64,000 bases of DNA from Chlorops oryzae (lineage: Eukaryota > Arthropoda > Insecta > Diptera > Chloropidae). The stretch lies in NCBI GenBank assembly GCA_020466095.1, contig CM035807.1:17470985-17534984 (forward strand), read 5' to 3'. Position 1 is the stretch's first letter. Each line of letters opens with the position of its first letter. Below, piece after piece: positions 25,601 through 35,309 of this stretch. A program made the translations under genes and the position numbers. The notes under the pieces were generated by a model that worked only from the letters and a program-made list of their open reading frames with translations, ran no database searches and was not told where the DNA came from.

Positions 25601-28600
25601 TGAACGAGAGCTTTTCTTCTTCGTGTAGATCTTAAGAAATAAATCTTGAATAAGAAACAAATGGTTTTCAAAGTTAAATAATTATTTTGCCTTAATAAGT
25701 CCCAAAACTACACCTATGCCAAAGCTTTTGCAGATTGTTTGTTGGAAAGGTTACGCGTTCTGCACTCTTCAACTTGTTTAAGGGCTTTCTCATTGTATGG
25801 AAATCTAAATAATATTGCTTACGAAAGAGAATTGTTTTTCATCTAAAGGAAAAACATATGCAAAAATAATTCTTCAAATTTGACCATTCGAAAATACATG
25901 GCTGGTTAGTCTGACCTATAGTTGACCTGATTTCGATTTAAAGTAATACCGACTTGAAGTCCAAAAATATCGCATTCGACTTTGAAGTGAAGCCATGCAA
26001 TCATATTGTAATTTTTTTGTTACCTTTTCTCCCTTATAAGTTTCAAACGGATTTAAAGTCTGAATTTTAGTCTATACAAAATTGGTCTGATTTTGCTTGA
26101 AAAATTACCAATTTGGAATTAAATGTTAGCTCAATTTTAATTTTTGGTCACTCCATTCATAGGGCAAGTTGCTTTTACTATTGTTCGCAACAATCGACTT
26201 GGAAGTCGAAGCGACTTTGAAGCATGAAATAGGTAGAAAGAGGTAATTGGACCTTCGAAATCAGTATTTTAATTCAGGCATATTTAAGTGCTTTTTTCGG
26301 AATAATAGTCAAATATTAAGGATTATTCAACGCAAAATAGGCGATTCGACTTCTGCTGTCAATCGCTCTATTTACCACTACCTACTGGGAACATAATCAC
26401 CATCAATACCATCAACAACATCAACATCAACAACACCAACAACATCATCACCATCAACATAACCAACTTTAATTTAACTCAGCATCATCATCACCAATCA
26501 TCACCATCATCAATCATTATATAACCATTTATTAATTCTTGGTTTTTATTGCGATGTTTTCTAAGACAGCCTGCTTTTCGAGTTGTTATCACAATCTTTA
26601 GATAATCGAGGTTTCAACTATTTTATTCTGTCTTTGCCAATTGCATAGGTTATCCAAACTGCCTGAGTTAAATGATTTGTTTTTCAATTGATAGTTCGTA
26701 ACATATGGCTTTGCCACAACAACGATGGAACTCAAATAAGAGGTCAAATTCGAGAAAAAATAATCGCATCGTAGTTGCAATTATATCCTTGTACTTACGG
26801 TAATAATGCGGCAATTGTTAATTCTCGCTTGGTTATATATCCCCGATGCATTAGTTCAGCGATAGTGTTGTTGAATATTCAACATCTAACACGTTGCGCG
26901 ACAAAAATTGATCGATTGAAGGACATTTAAGCGCTTCAATGCTTGTAGATTGCGGAATTTGAGTCTTCGAATTTATTCGGTCGTGTTTTGGTATTCTTCA
27001 GGGCTTAAAATGGACAAGTTTAAACAGCGCATAAATCGTTAGTTGTTGTATTAATGAGTCATTAAAAGACCGACTTGCCTATTTGTAACGCGAATGAATC
27101 GATTGTCTGACTCGAAGGTCAATAATCCCTGGTAATGTATGACCTCTGCTTTTGACTCAGGATAGTATAGTTAATCATTGCAAAAGGTAACAAACTTTCA
27201 GTAAAGCCGCATTGAAACGGAATACTGTATGAATATGAAAAGAATGAATTTATGGTGATTTCACCGATTACATAACTAAGGCAATGATTTTAATTTCTTT
27301 TTGTCTATTTTGATAACGTCCGCTTTAATTACGCCAATTTACCAAATTGGGGGGTTTTCAAGGCAAGTCAATACGAGCCTTCAAATGACATACAAAATAT
27401 TCCTAACATGTTCGTTTTGATATCCCAGTCTACAAATACTTGCAGGAGTTGAACCCGATCAGGTAAGCTTAGAACACGATAGGCTGATAATTTTGTACTA
27501 TACGCGCTAACAAATGCACCGAAAATACATGGATTCCAATTTCTATTTCAAAAACGTAAATCAACCAAAAGAAAGCTTAGTTTGTTAGAAGGGAACTAGT
27601 TGCTTTTTCTCAAAAAGATTCAAGCGATGTCCACAGCATCGAATATTGCACCGGATAACCGATATCGATATCCGGTAAAAAATATGTAGCCGATACATAA
27701 TCCCCGGACTATCTAACAATTACCATACATCCTACACTGTTGAAATTGACTTTCAGCTAGCCACAATTAATCAAATTGTACCATACATCAACATAGATCT
27801 TCTGTCAACCCTTCATCGGTATATCCCACATCAGAATTACTGAACCAATATTTAGTTATGGGTTTTCAGCCGATTATCAGTTTAATCGATGTTTAAAATC
27901 GATTTTTGATAAATCAAGTTCAAAATCGTATTTCAAAAAAGTTCAAAACTGGGTGAAAATATATTTCAATCGTCGTTTCAATAATGAGTTCAAAATATTC
28001 TAACAATTGATAGGTTGAATATTAGTCATTGATATTTAAATAACGACGAAACAAAGATTTGAATTTAAGTCGATGCTTCAATAACGGAGTTCGATAATTG
28101 TTTAAAATTTAAATTATCGAAATAATATATTCATATCATTTAAACCCCGATCCTTTAATTTCGATTAAACTACATAAGTTTGTTTACATTTGATTTAAGT
28201 TAATTTGACTTAATTTATAATCGATCGTAATCATCTATTAAAGTTAAATTACATTATACAATCATAAATTCACAACAATAGTCAAAAACATGTGCAAATA
28301 AGATGTTCAAAACATCATTATATGCGCGATATGTTATCGATTATATCCGGCAAGGATAGTTTAGGATATCTGCGTTGGCATTAGCCGGATCTCTAACCAA
28401 TCCAACGCGAATAATGTCACGGATAACCGGATAGTTACGGTATTTCCGCACATCCCTAGAAAATCAGATCATTAGTCATCTCAAGAAAACGTTATTTATT
28501 TTGAAACGTATTTATTATCAAAACAAATGATTCAAATTATGCTCTCGCTTAACAAAGTAAACGTTTTAGATTAGAAATCGATGTCTTTAAAAACATAGCA

Positions 28601-28771
28601 CCTTGAGTTTCATCGAAATTTCTTATAACTTTCCCATATGCCATTCTTATCAATCACTAATAGTCACTGGCTGGCACACATGTCTTTCTTTCCATATGCC
28701 ATTCTAAAATAAAGCTGCACGATTTTCCAGTCAAGATTCTAATACTTCAATCATCATGTTTGTAGTTGTGT
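22615..28771. other. gene-free stretch with simple repeats and decayed elements
   Basis: There is no supported gene in 6 kb. Visible items are a CAN-rich low-complexity tract (26398-26520, listed separately), a CCGGATA-rich relic (about 27640-28455), and a pair of weakly similar segments near 24450-24520 and 25705-25770 sharing AAAGGTTACGCGTT. The frame of about 155 codons on the minus strand near 25.2-25.66 kb has no family motif. Confidence 0.4.
26398..26520 (+). repeat. CAN-type low-complexity repeat
   Basis: Imperfect CAT/CAA/CAC triplets (ATCAACATCAACAACACC and similar), interrupted around 26470. Probably an old expanded triplet repeat, with no coding context. Confidence 0.8.
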
Positions 28772-30371
28772 AAGCAATTGGCTTACGCATTACAATGTTG
28801 AAAATTGAAGGAAAAATTACTTTGAAAACTTTAATGAACGCAACGAAAAAGCGTTAGATTTCGAGCAAAAATAGCTTGGCGGTAAAAAGAAGTTTTCGCG
28901 CCGCGGGCCTTCCAAAAGCGCTAGATCTAGCGCGAAAAGTGCTAAGTTGGCATCACTGCAACTCAGTATCCTATGCGACGATCTGTAGTTTTTCTCCATC
29001 ATATTTAGCTTTGCTTTTTTTTTGGCATTTATTTTGCTTTTTCGTTTATCTAATTTAGGCTATTCCTAACAATCACTGTAGTCTCAAGAGCACAATCGAA
29101 TTTCCCAAATTGCCTACACTAGCTCTAACCAAAAAAAAAGAATACCTGTATTACTACCGAAAAGTCTTCTAGAATGACATAAACTCAGAAGTAGTTATAG
29201 CAGTTATATAATATTCATAATTTTGTTCTTTATTGACCTAAAAACGTCCATTTTAGACATACACAAAAAACAATCTCTCATATTTTCGAAAAAATAACCT
29301 GAAAAATAATTAGAAAAAAAATAAACGACGTTACAAGGAAAACACTTTGAACATTGAAATAAATGTCAAAACTTTTACCCCGATTGTTATATTTGTTTGT
29401 TTTTCCGCTTCATGCTCTTGCACTTTATACTTTTCTATAAAGCGTCTCACGTGACGTTTTTCCCTTAAACTATGCAAAGAAATTTCTATGAATGGAGACT
29501 TTCGCAGTAAGTTTTCCCTACCGAGTTAAGACATGTCGGACTTAACAATGTCTCGATTGAGACTGGTTAGTTAGTCGAGGGCATTGCATTTTCATGGACT
29601 GCGCTCAGTCAGTGGAAAATTGTTTTCTTGAATGAATTTCTATGACTTCTTTGCGGTGTCGAATGTTTAGCATGTTACGTTGCGCTGTGCTATGTTGAAG
29701 AAAGCTCTAAAAAAAAAACAAGAAAGTCTTGAAGATATTTTCAAAGCTGAAGCAAGCTACATACGTGTTTTTGTTGATTAAAAGTTTTACAAAGAAACTC
29801 AAGAGGCCTGAAGTGTGCGGAGTGGTTTTTTTTTTCATTTATTTATTTCTTTATTAAATTGTATTATTTGTGAAATAATAAAAGCTTTCATTTCACGTGA
29901 AATGGAGCTCGTGAAATAAAAAAGAGTTCAGATTACTTTGGCATTTGATTAATTGTTTCAATTTCAATAAGCGGCACGACCCAAAGTTTCATTTGACTCA
30001 TAAAAATAATGCGGTCTCTAATTGACTTTGTGCAAGTCAGTCAAAGGCTACCACTTCGTTTTATTTTCACAGTCAGGTAGCACAAAAAAAAAAAATTTAA
30101 TCGTGCACTTCTCGCGGTTAATTTTGATTGCGATGAGCTGCCGTACAAACGTAGTATGTGTGATATCGAACAACTGTTTTCATAAATGAGTGCCCCAAAA
30201 AATTATTGGAATTGCAACTCTGCGAAATGCAACCCTGATCGAATGGTTCTCCTGCTGGGAGAAGAAGAGAGATAGAGAGAGAATTTATTGTATCTCACAA
30301 CTGTTTATATTTTGCTAAAAAGAAGTAAAACAATTTTTTAAAAAGTTCTTTTCCGTTTGGAAAAATCGACG

Positions 30372-30641
30372 ATGACGATGGAAACGCGGAATTTAAAAAT
30401 GGACGAAATGGAATTCCATGAACAGAACAATAACGACGTCAAATCAAATGACAAATCGTTGAGAAGTCGAGTCAAAAAATTCTTTTCAAGTATTTTTCCA
30501 TTAAGGTCCTGCATTTCCTCAAGAGAACATGAACATGAAAATCATTGTAAAATTCCACAGCAACCATCGAAGTTGAAGATTATTGTCGAAGAAGTGAACG
30601 GAAAGCTGTCTAAAATCAACGATCCAAAAATTAGTTTCGAT
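30372..30641 (+). pseudogene. Pli: Pli candidate N-terminal exon, upstream copy, out of frame
   Basis: This is the duplicate of the exon at 34346-34614, with the same start (MTMETRNLK) and almost the same 90 codons. An extra T near the 3' end (AAAATTAGTTT here, AAAATAGTTT downstream) makes the exon 270 nt instead of 269. If the donor GAT|GTAAAA is used, joining to either copy of exon 2 gives GAT AAC TGA, an immediate stop. A GTTTCG donor a few bases upstream also leads to a stop in exon 2. One residue also differs (His here, Leu downstream, in MEF(H/L)EQ). It is either a broken duplicate or an allelic or sequencing variant. Confidence 0.6.
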
Positions 30642-30755
30642 GTAAAAAGAAAAAAAAAAAAAAACATTAATAATAATTAATATTCAATTAATAATTAAAA
30701 ATTTTAATAGTTCCGATTCTAATGGGATTTATTTTTTATTCGTAATTCTTTTCAG

Positions 30756-30848
30756 AACTGACGGCACTGAATCACCAATACTTGCAGAGGCAGACTCAGA
30801 AGGTCATGATAAACCACGTGTGCGTTATGGCGAATTAGTTATACTTGG
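30756..30848 (+). CDS. Pli: Pli exon 2, upstream copy (93 nt)
   Basis: Encodes TDGTESPILAEADSEGHD followed by KPRVRYGELVILG, the conserved N-terminus of Pellino. It is preceded by the acceptor TTCTTTTCAG and followed by the donor GG|GTAAGT. The sequence is identical to the downstream copy at 34727-34819. The exon starts after two codon bases and ends after two codon bases, so copy 1 alone, copy 2 alone, or both keep the frame. Which is used cannot be read from the sequence. Confidence 0.75.
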
Positions 30849-31279
30849 GTAAGTTCCTATGAGATTTTTGTGGAACAAGGTCTGAAGGGAACATTTTTAC
30901 TTCAAAGTCTTTGTGTTTCCACTTAAATTTACTATTATCATTATTCTCTTAAAAGGTAATTAGTTTTGAGTTGATTGCCCATTTGTGGACATTCTTATTT
31001 TCAATCGACACTTTGTCTAGACATGAGAACACAACAGAAACTTTGTGGATTATTGACGTACATATGTATGTGTGTATGTATCTATGTGTGTATGTATTTC
31101 CTTGAAAATGATTAACAAGATGTGTCAAAGGTCATCTCGGCAGAGCAACATCCGACAACAATTCCGGAAACATGAATTAAAATCTTCAAGAAAACCTCGA
31201 ATAGGAATCAATATGTTGATGTATGATTTTCTCAAATGTTCTCAATTCCGAACGCGAAACATCCGCGCCTTTTCTACCT

Positions 31280-31283
<4 letters not shown>

Positions 31284-31341
<58 letters not shown>
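31284..31341 (+). repeat. (AG)n microsatellite, unit 1
   Basis: An almost uninterrupted AG run. The counterpart in unit 2 (35256-35313) is shorter and interrupted. Confidence 0.95.
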
Positions 31342-31344
<3 letters not shown>

Positions 31345-31907
31345 TATTTAACGCTCATTTAAAAGGCGACATCATAAATTAGATTTACACGAGATTGATG
31401 GACGAAGAAGGCTTGGCCATTTGTTGTACATGTCGCTGGATCGTTGACGTTCGCCGGAAAATAAATGAATCTATGAAATGGATTTCTGTTCATCTTCATT
31501 CATTTGTTGGAACTTATTGTATTGAGTCAGTCGGTTGGAGGTTTTCAACTTAACGCCTTTTTGATTTGATTTAACAAAGACGTGCAGGTAGATGAAGGTA
31601 GCCATTATGGACAGCACATGTTGGCGGGTGATATGATGAATTGGATTTTCGAATTCTTTAGTCAGAAAAAAAAAATGAAAGAAAACAAAAACCGGACAGG
31701 TTTTGTATGGTTTCGAATTATGGAGGGTAATGAGAAAACTTGAATTGCTTAAATCGCTTTTGAAATTTTACAAATCATGCTCAGAAATCGTTTGCTTTTC
31801 GTGTCATTGATTTGTACATTTTGTGGTAGAATTAATGCGCTCTTGGTTTTTTTTTTTTTTTTTTAATTGGAATTAGCTTCTTTCTTAAAATTTTTTTTCT
31901 TTCGCTT

Positions 31908-32570
31908 TTTAATATCATCTCTCTCCCATGACCTCTTCCTCGCTCCTGTGGCCTCTCCCTCTCCTTTTCTCCCTTTCCTTCTCTCTCTCTCTCTTTTTCT
32001 CCTCTTATTTTCTTTCTCAATTTTCCATCATTTTCTCTCTCAATTTCCTCTCTTTCTCTCCCAGTTTTCTTTCTCCTCTCTCCACCCTCTCGCTATCTCT
32101 TATAAAATCTCTCCTGTATCACCCCAATCTCCTATGGTGACCATCTTCTATTTCATTCTCTATTTGCACCCTTTTTCATCTCTTTCTCGCTCTCTCTCTT
32201 TTTCTCTTCTCTCCCTCTCTCTCCCTCTCTCTCTCTCTCATTCTCTCTTTCCTTCTCTCTCTCTTTCTTTCTCCTCTCTCTCCCTCTCTCTCATTCTCTC
32301 TCTTTTCCTTCTCTCTCTCTCTCTTTTTCCTTCTCTCTCTCTCTTTATTTGTTTCTCTCTTTCTTTCGTTCTCTATCTCTCTCTTTCTCTCTCCCTTTCT
32401 CTCTCTCTCTCTCCCTTTCTCTCTTTCTCTCTCTCCCTCTCTCTCTCTCTCTCCCTTTCTCTCTCTCTCTCCCTTCTCTCTCTCTCTCTCCCTTTCTCTC
32501 TCTCTCTCCCTTTGCCTTCTCTGCTACCTCTCTCACCTTCTCCCGGATCCGTTTTGCCCCTCCTCTTTCC
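31908..32570 (+). repeat. CT-rich polypyrimidine tract, unit 1 (about 660 bp)
   Basis: Nearly pure pyrimidine on the plus strand, mostly (CT)n with CCCTTTCT-type interruptions. The long open frames across it on both strands (Ser/Leu/Phe or Arg/Glu repeats) are artefacts of the dinucleotide repeat, not genes. Confidence 0.95.
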
Positions 32571-34345
32571 TCCCGTTTTCCCATCCTGGTTTTCTTTTCT
32601 TCTCAATTATAAAATATTGGTATTGAAACAGCTCAGGCAACAAATCTAAATGTCACCGATGACACCACTGATGACTGTCATTTAGCAGACATTTTCCTAT
32701 TGGGCTATGATGCTTACAGCGTTGTGTTAGGAAGCAATACTTGGCTTACGCTATTACAATGTTGAAAATTGAAGGAAAAATTACTTTGAAAACTTTAATG
32801 AACGCAACGAAAAAGCGTTAGATTTCGAGCAAAAATAGCTTGGCGGTAAAAAGAAGTTTTCGCGCCGCGGGCCTTCCAAAAGCGCTAGATCTAGCGCGAA
32901 AAGTGCTAAGTTGGCATCACTGCAACTCAGTATCCTATGCGACGATCGGTAGTTTTTTCTCCATCATATTTAGCTTTGCTTTTTTTTTGGCATTTATTTT
33001 CGAGCTTTTTCGTTTATCTAATTTAGGCTATTCCTAACAATCACTGTAGTCTCAAGAGCACAATCGAATTTCCCAAATTGCCTACACTAGTTCTAACCAA
33101 AAAAAAAGAATACCTGTATTACTACCGAAAAGTCTTCTAGAATGACATAAACTCAGAAGTAGTTATAGCAGTTATATAATATTCATAATTTTGTTCTTTA
33201 TTGACCTAAAAACGTTCATTTTAGACATACACAAAAAACAATCTCTTATATTTTCGAAAAAATAACCTGAAAAATAATTAGAAAAAAAATAATAATAAAC
33301 GACGTTACAAAGAAAACACTTTGAACATTGAAATAAATGTCAAAACTTTTACCCCGATTGTTATATTTGTTTGTTTTTCCGCTTCATGCTCTTGCACTTT
33401 ATACTTTTCTATAAACCGTCTCACGTGACGTTTTTCCCTTAAACTATGCAAAGAAATTTCTATGAATGGAGACTTTCGCAGTAAGTTTTCCCTACCGAGT
33501 TAAGACATGTCGGACTTAACAATGTCTCGATTGAGACTGGTTAGTTAGTCGAGGGCATTGCATTTTCATGGACTGCGCTCAGTCAGTGGAAAATTGTTTT
33601 CTTGAATGAATTTCTATGACTTCTTTGCGGTGTCGAATGTTTAGCATGTTACGTTGCGCTGTGCTATGTTGAAGAAAACACTAAAAAAAAAAACAAGAAA
33701 GTCTTGAAGATATTTTCAAAGCTGAAGCAAGCTACATACGTGTTTTTGTTGATTAAAAGTTTTACAAAGAAACTCAAGAGGCCTGAAGTGTGCGGAGTGG
33801 TTTTTTTTTTCATTTATTTATTTCTTTATTAAATTGTATTATTTGTGAAATAATAAAAGCTTTCATTTCACGTGAAAAGGAGCTAGTGAAATAAAAAAGA
33901 GTTCAGATTACTTTGGCATTTGATTAATTGTTTCAATTTCAATAAGCGGCACGCTCCAAAGTTTCATTTGACTCATAAAAATAATGCGGTCTCTAATTGA
34001 CTTTGTGTAAGTCAGTCAAAGGCTACCACTTCGTTTTATTTTCACAGTCAGGTAGCACAAAAAAAAGTAAATTTAATCGTGCACTTCTCGCGGTTAATTT
34101 TGATTGCGATGAGCTGCCGTACAAACGTAGTATGTGTGATATCGAACAACTGTTTTCATAAATGAGTGCCCCAAAAAATTATTGGAATTGCAACTCTGCG
34201 AAATGCAACCCTGATCGAATGGTTCTCCTGCTGGGAGAAGAAGAGAGAACGAGAGAATTTATTGTATCTCAGAACTGTTTATATTTTGCTAAAAAGAAGT
34301 AAAACAATTTTTTAAAAAGTTCTTTTCCGTTTGGAAAAATCGACG

Positions 34346-34614
34346 ATGACGATGGAAACGCGGAATTTAAAAATGGACGAAATGGAATTCCTAGAACAGA
34401 ACAATAACGACGTCAAATCAAATGACAAATCGTTGAGAAGTCGAGTCAAAAAATTCTTTTCAAGTATTTTTCCATTAAGGTCCTGCATTTCCTCAAGAGA
34501 ACATGAACATGAAAATCATTGTAAAATTCCACAGCAACCATCGAAGTTGAAGATTATTGTCGAAGAAGTGAACGGAAAGCTGTCTAAAATCAACGATCCA
34601 AAAATAGTTTCGAT
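34346..34614 (+). CDS. Pli: Pli candidate N-terminal exon, downstream copy, in frame
   Basis: The first ATG of the open frame gives MTMETRNLKMDEMEFLEQ. The exon ends at the donor TCGAT|GTAAAA after two codon bases, and the A starting exon 2 completes Ile before TDGTESP. It encodes 89 residues with acidic/asparagine-rich residues 4-28, a basic-hydrophobic stretch (RSRVKKFFSSIFPLRSC, residues 31-47) and a lysine-rich end. I do not recognise this sequence from Drosophila Pellino. An acceptor-like TTTTATTTTCACAG near 34046 could start the exon upstream, and several short upstream ATGs lie between it and the start. Support is the clean in-frame splice; transcript evidence would be decisive. Confidence 0.55.
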
Positions 34615-35256
34615 GTAAAAAGAAAAAAAAAAAAACATTAATAATAAATAATAATCAATTAATAATTAAAAATTTTAATAGTTCCGATTCTAATGGGATT
34701 TATTTTTTATTCGTAATTCTTTTCAGAACTGACGGCACTGAATCACCAATACTTGCAGAGGCAGACTCAGAAGGTCATGATAAACCACGTGTGCGTTATG
34801 GCGAATTAGTTATACTTGGGTAAGTTCCTATGAGATTTTTGTGGAACAAGGTCTGAAGGGAACATTTTTACTTCAAAGTCTTTGTGTTTCCACTTAAATT
34901 TACTATTATCATTATTCTCTTAAAAGGTAATTAGTTTTGAGTTGATTGCCCATTTGTGGACATTCTTATTTTCAATCGACACTTTGTCTAGACATGAGAA
35001 CACAACAGAAACTGTTGTGGATTATTGACGTACATATGTATGTGTGTATGTATCTATGTGTGTATGTATTTCCTTGAAAATGATTAACAAGATGTGTCAA
35101 AGGTCATCTCGGCAGAGCAACATCCGACAACAATTCCGGAAACATGAATTAAAATCTTCAAGAAAACCTCGAATAGGAATCAATATGTTGAGGTATGATT
35201 TTCTCAAATGTTCTCAATTCCGAACGCGAAACATCCGCGCCTTTTCTACCTGTAAA

Positions 35257-35309
<53 letters not shown>

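Larger units (their letters stand above)
28772..32714 (+). repeat. tandem duplication unit 1 (about 3.94 kb)
   Basis: This segment is repeated almost base for base at about 32732-36716. Differences are scattered single bases and small indels, plus different lengths of the GA and CT microsatellites. The unit begins at 'aagcaat..ttggcttacgc' and ends at 'gggctatgatgct'. It contains one copy each of the candidate Pli N-terminal exon, Pli exon 2, a GA tract and a long CT tract. The spacer between units is about 17-20 bp. A real recent duplication and a haplotype-assembly artefact both fit. Confidence 0.9.

Noticed and set aside
25190..25660. Minus-strand open frame of about 155 codons
   Set aside because: No recognisable family, no splice or start context, and no transposase motif; length is possible by chance in AT-rich DNA.
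28876..29058. Small frame (AVKRSFRAAGLPKALD) in both duplication units
   Set aside because: It opens with a TTG codon, has no ATG, and its 3' part differs between units; nothing suggests translation. The AVKR resemblance to the Pellino MVKR start is coincidental, with no donor after it.
31867..32649. Open frames of 70-260 codons on both strands across the CT tracts (also 35837-36628 and 44125-44963)
   Set aside because: They encode only Ser/Leu/Phe or Arg/Glu repeats forced by (CT)n, are open in several frames at once, and differ between the two duplicated units.
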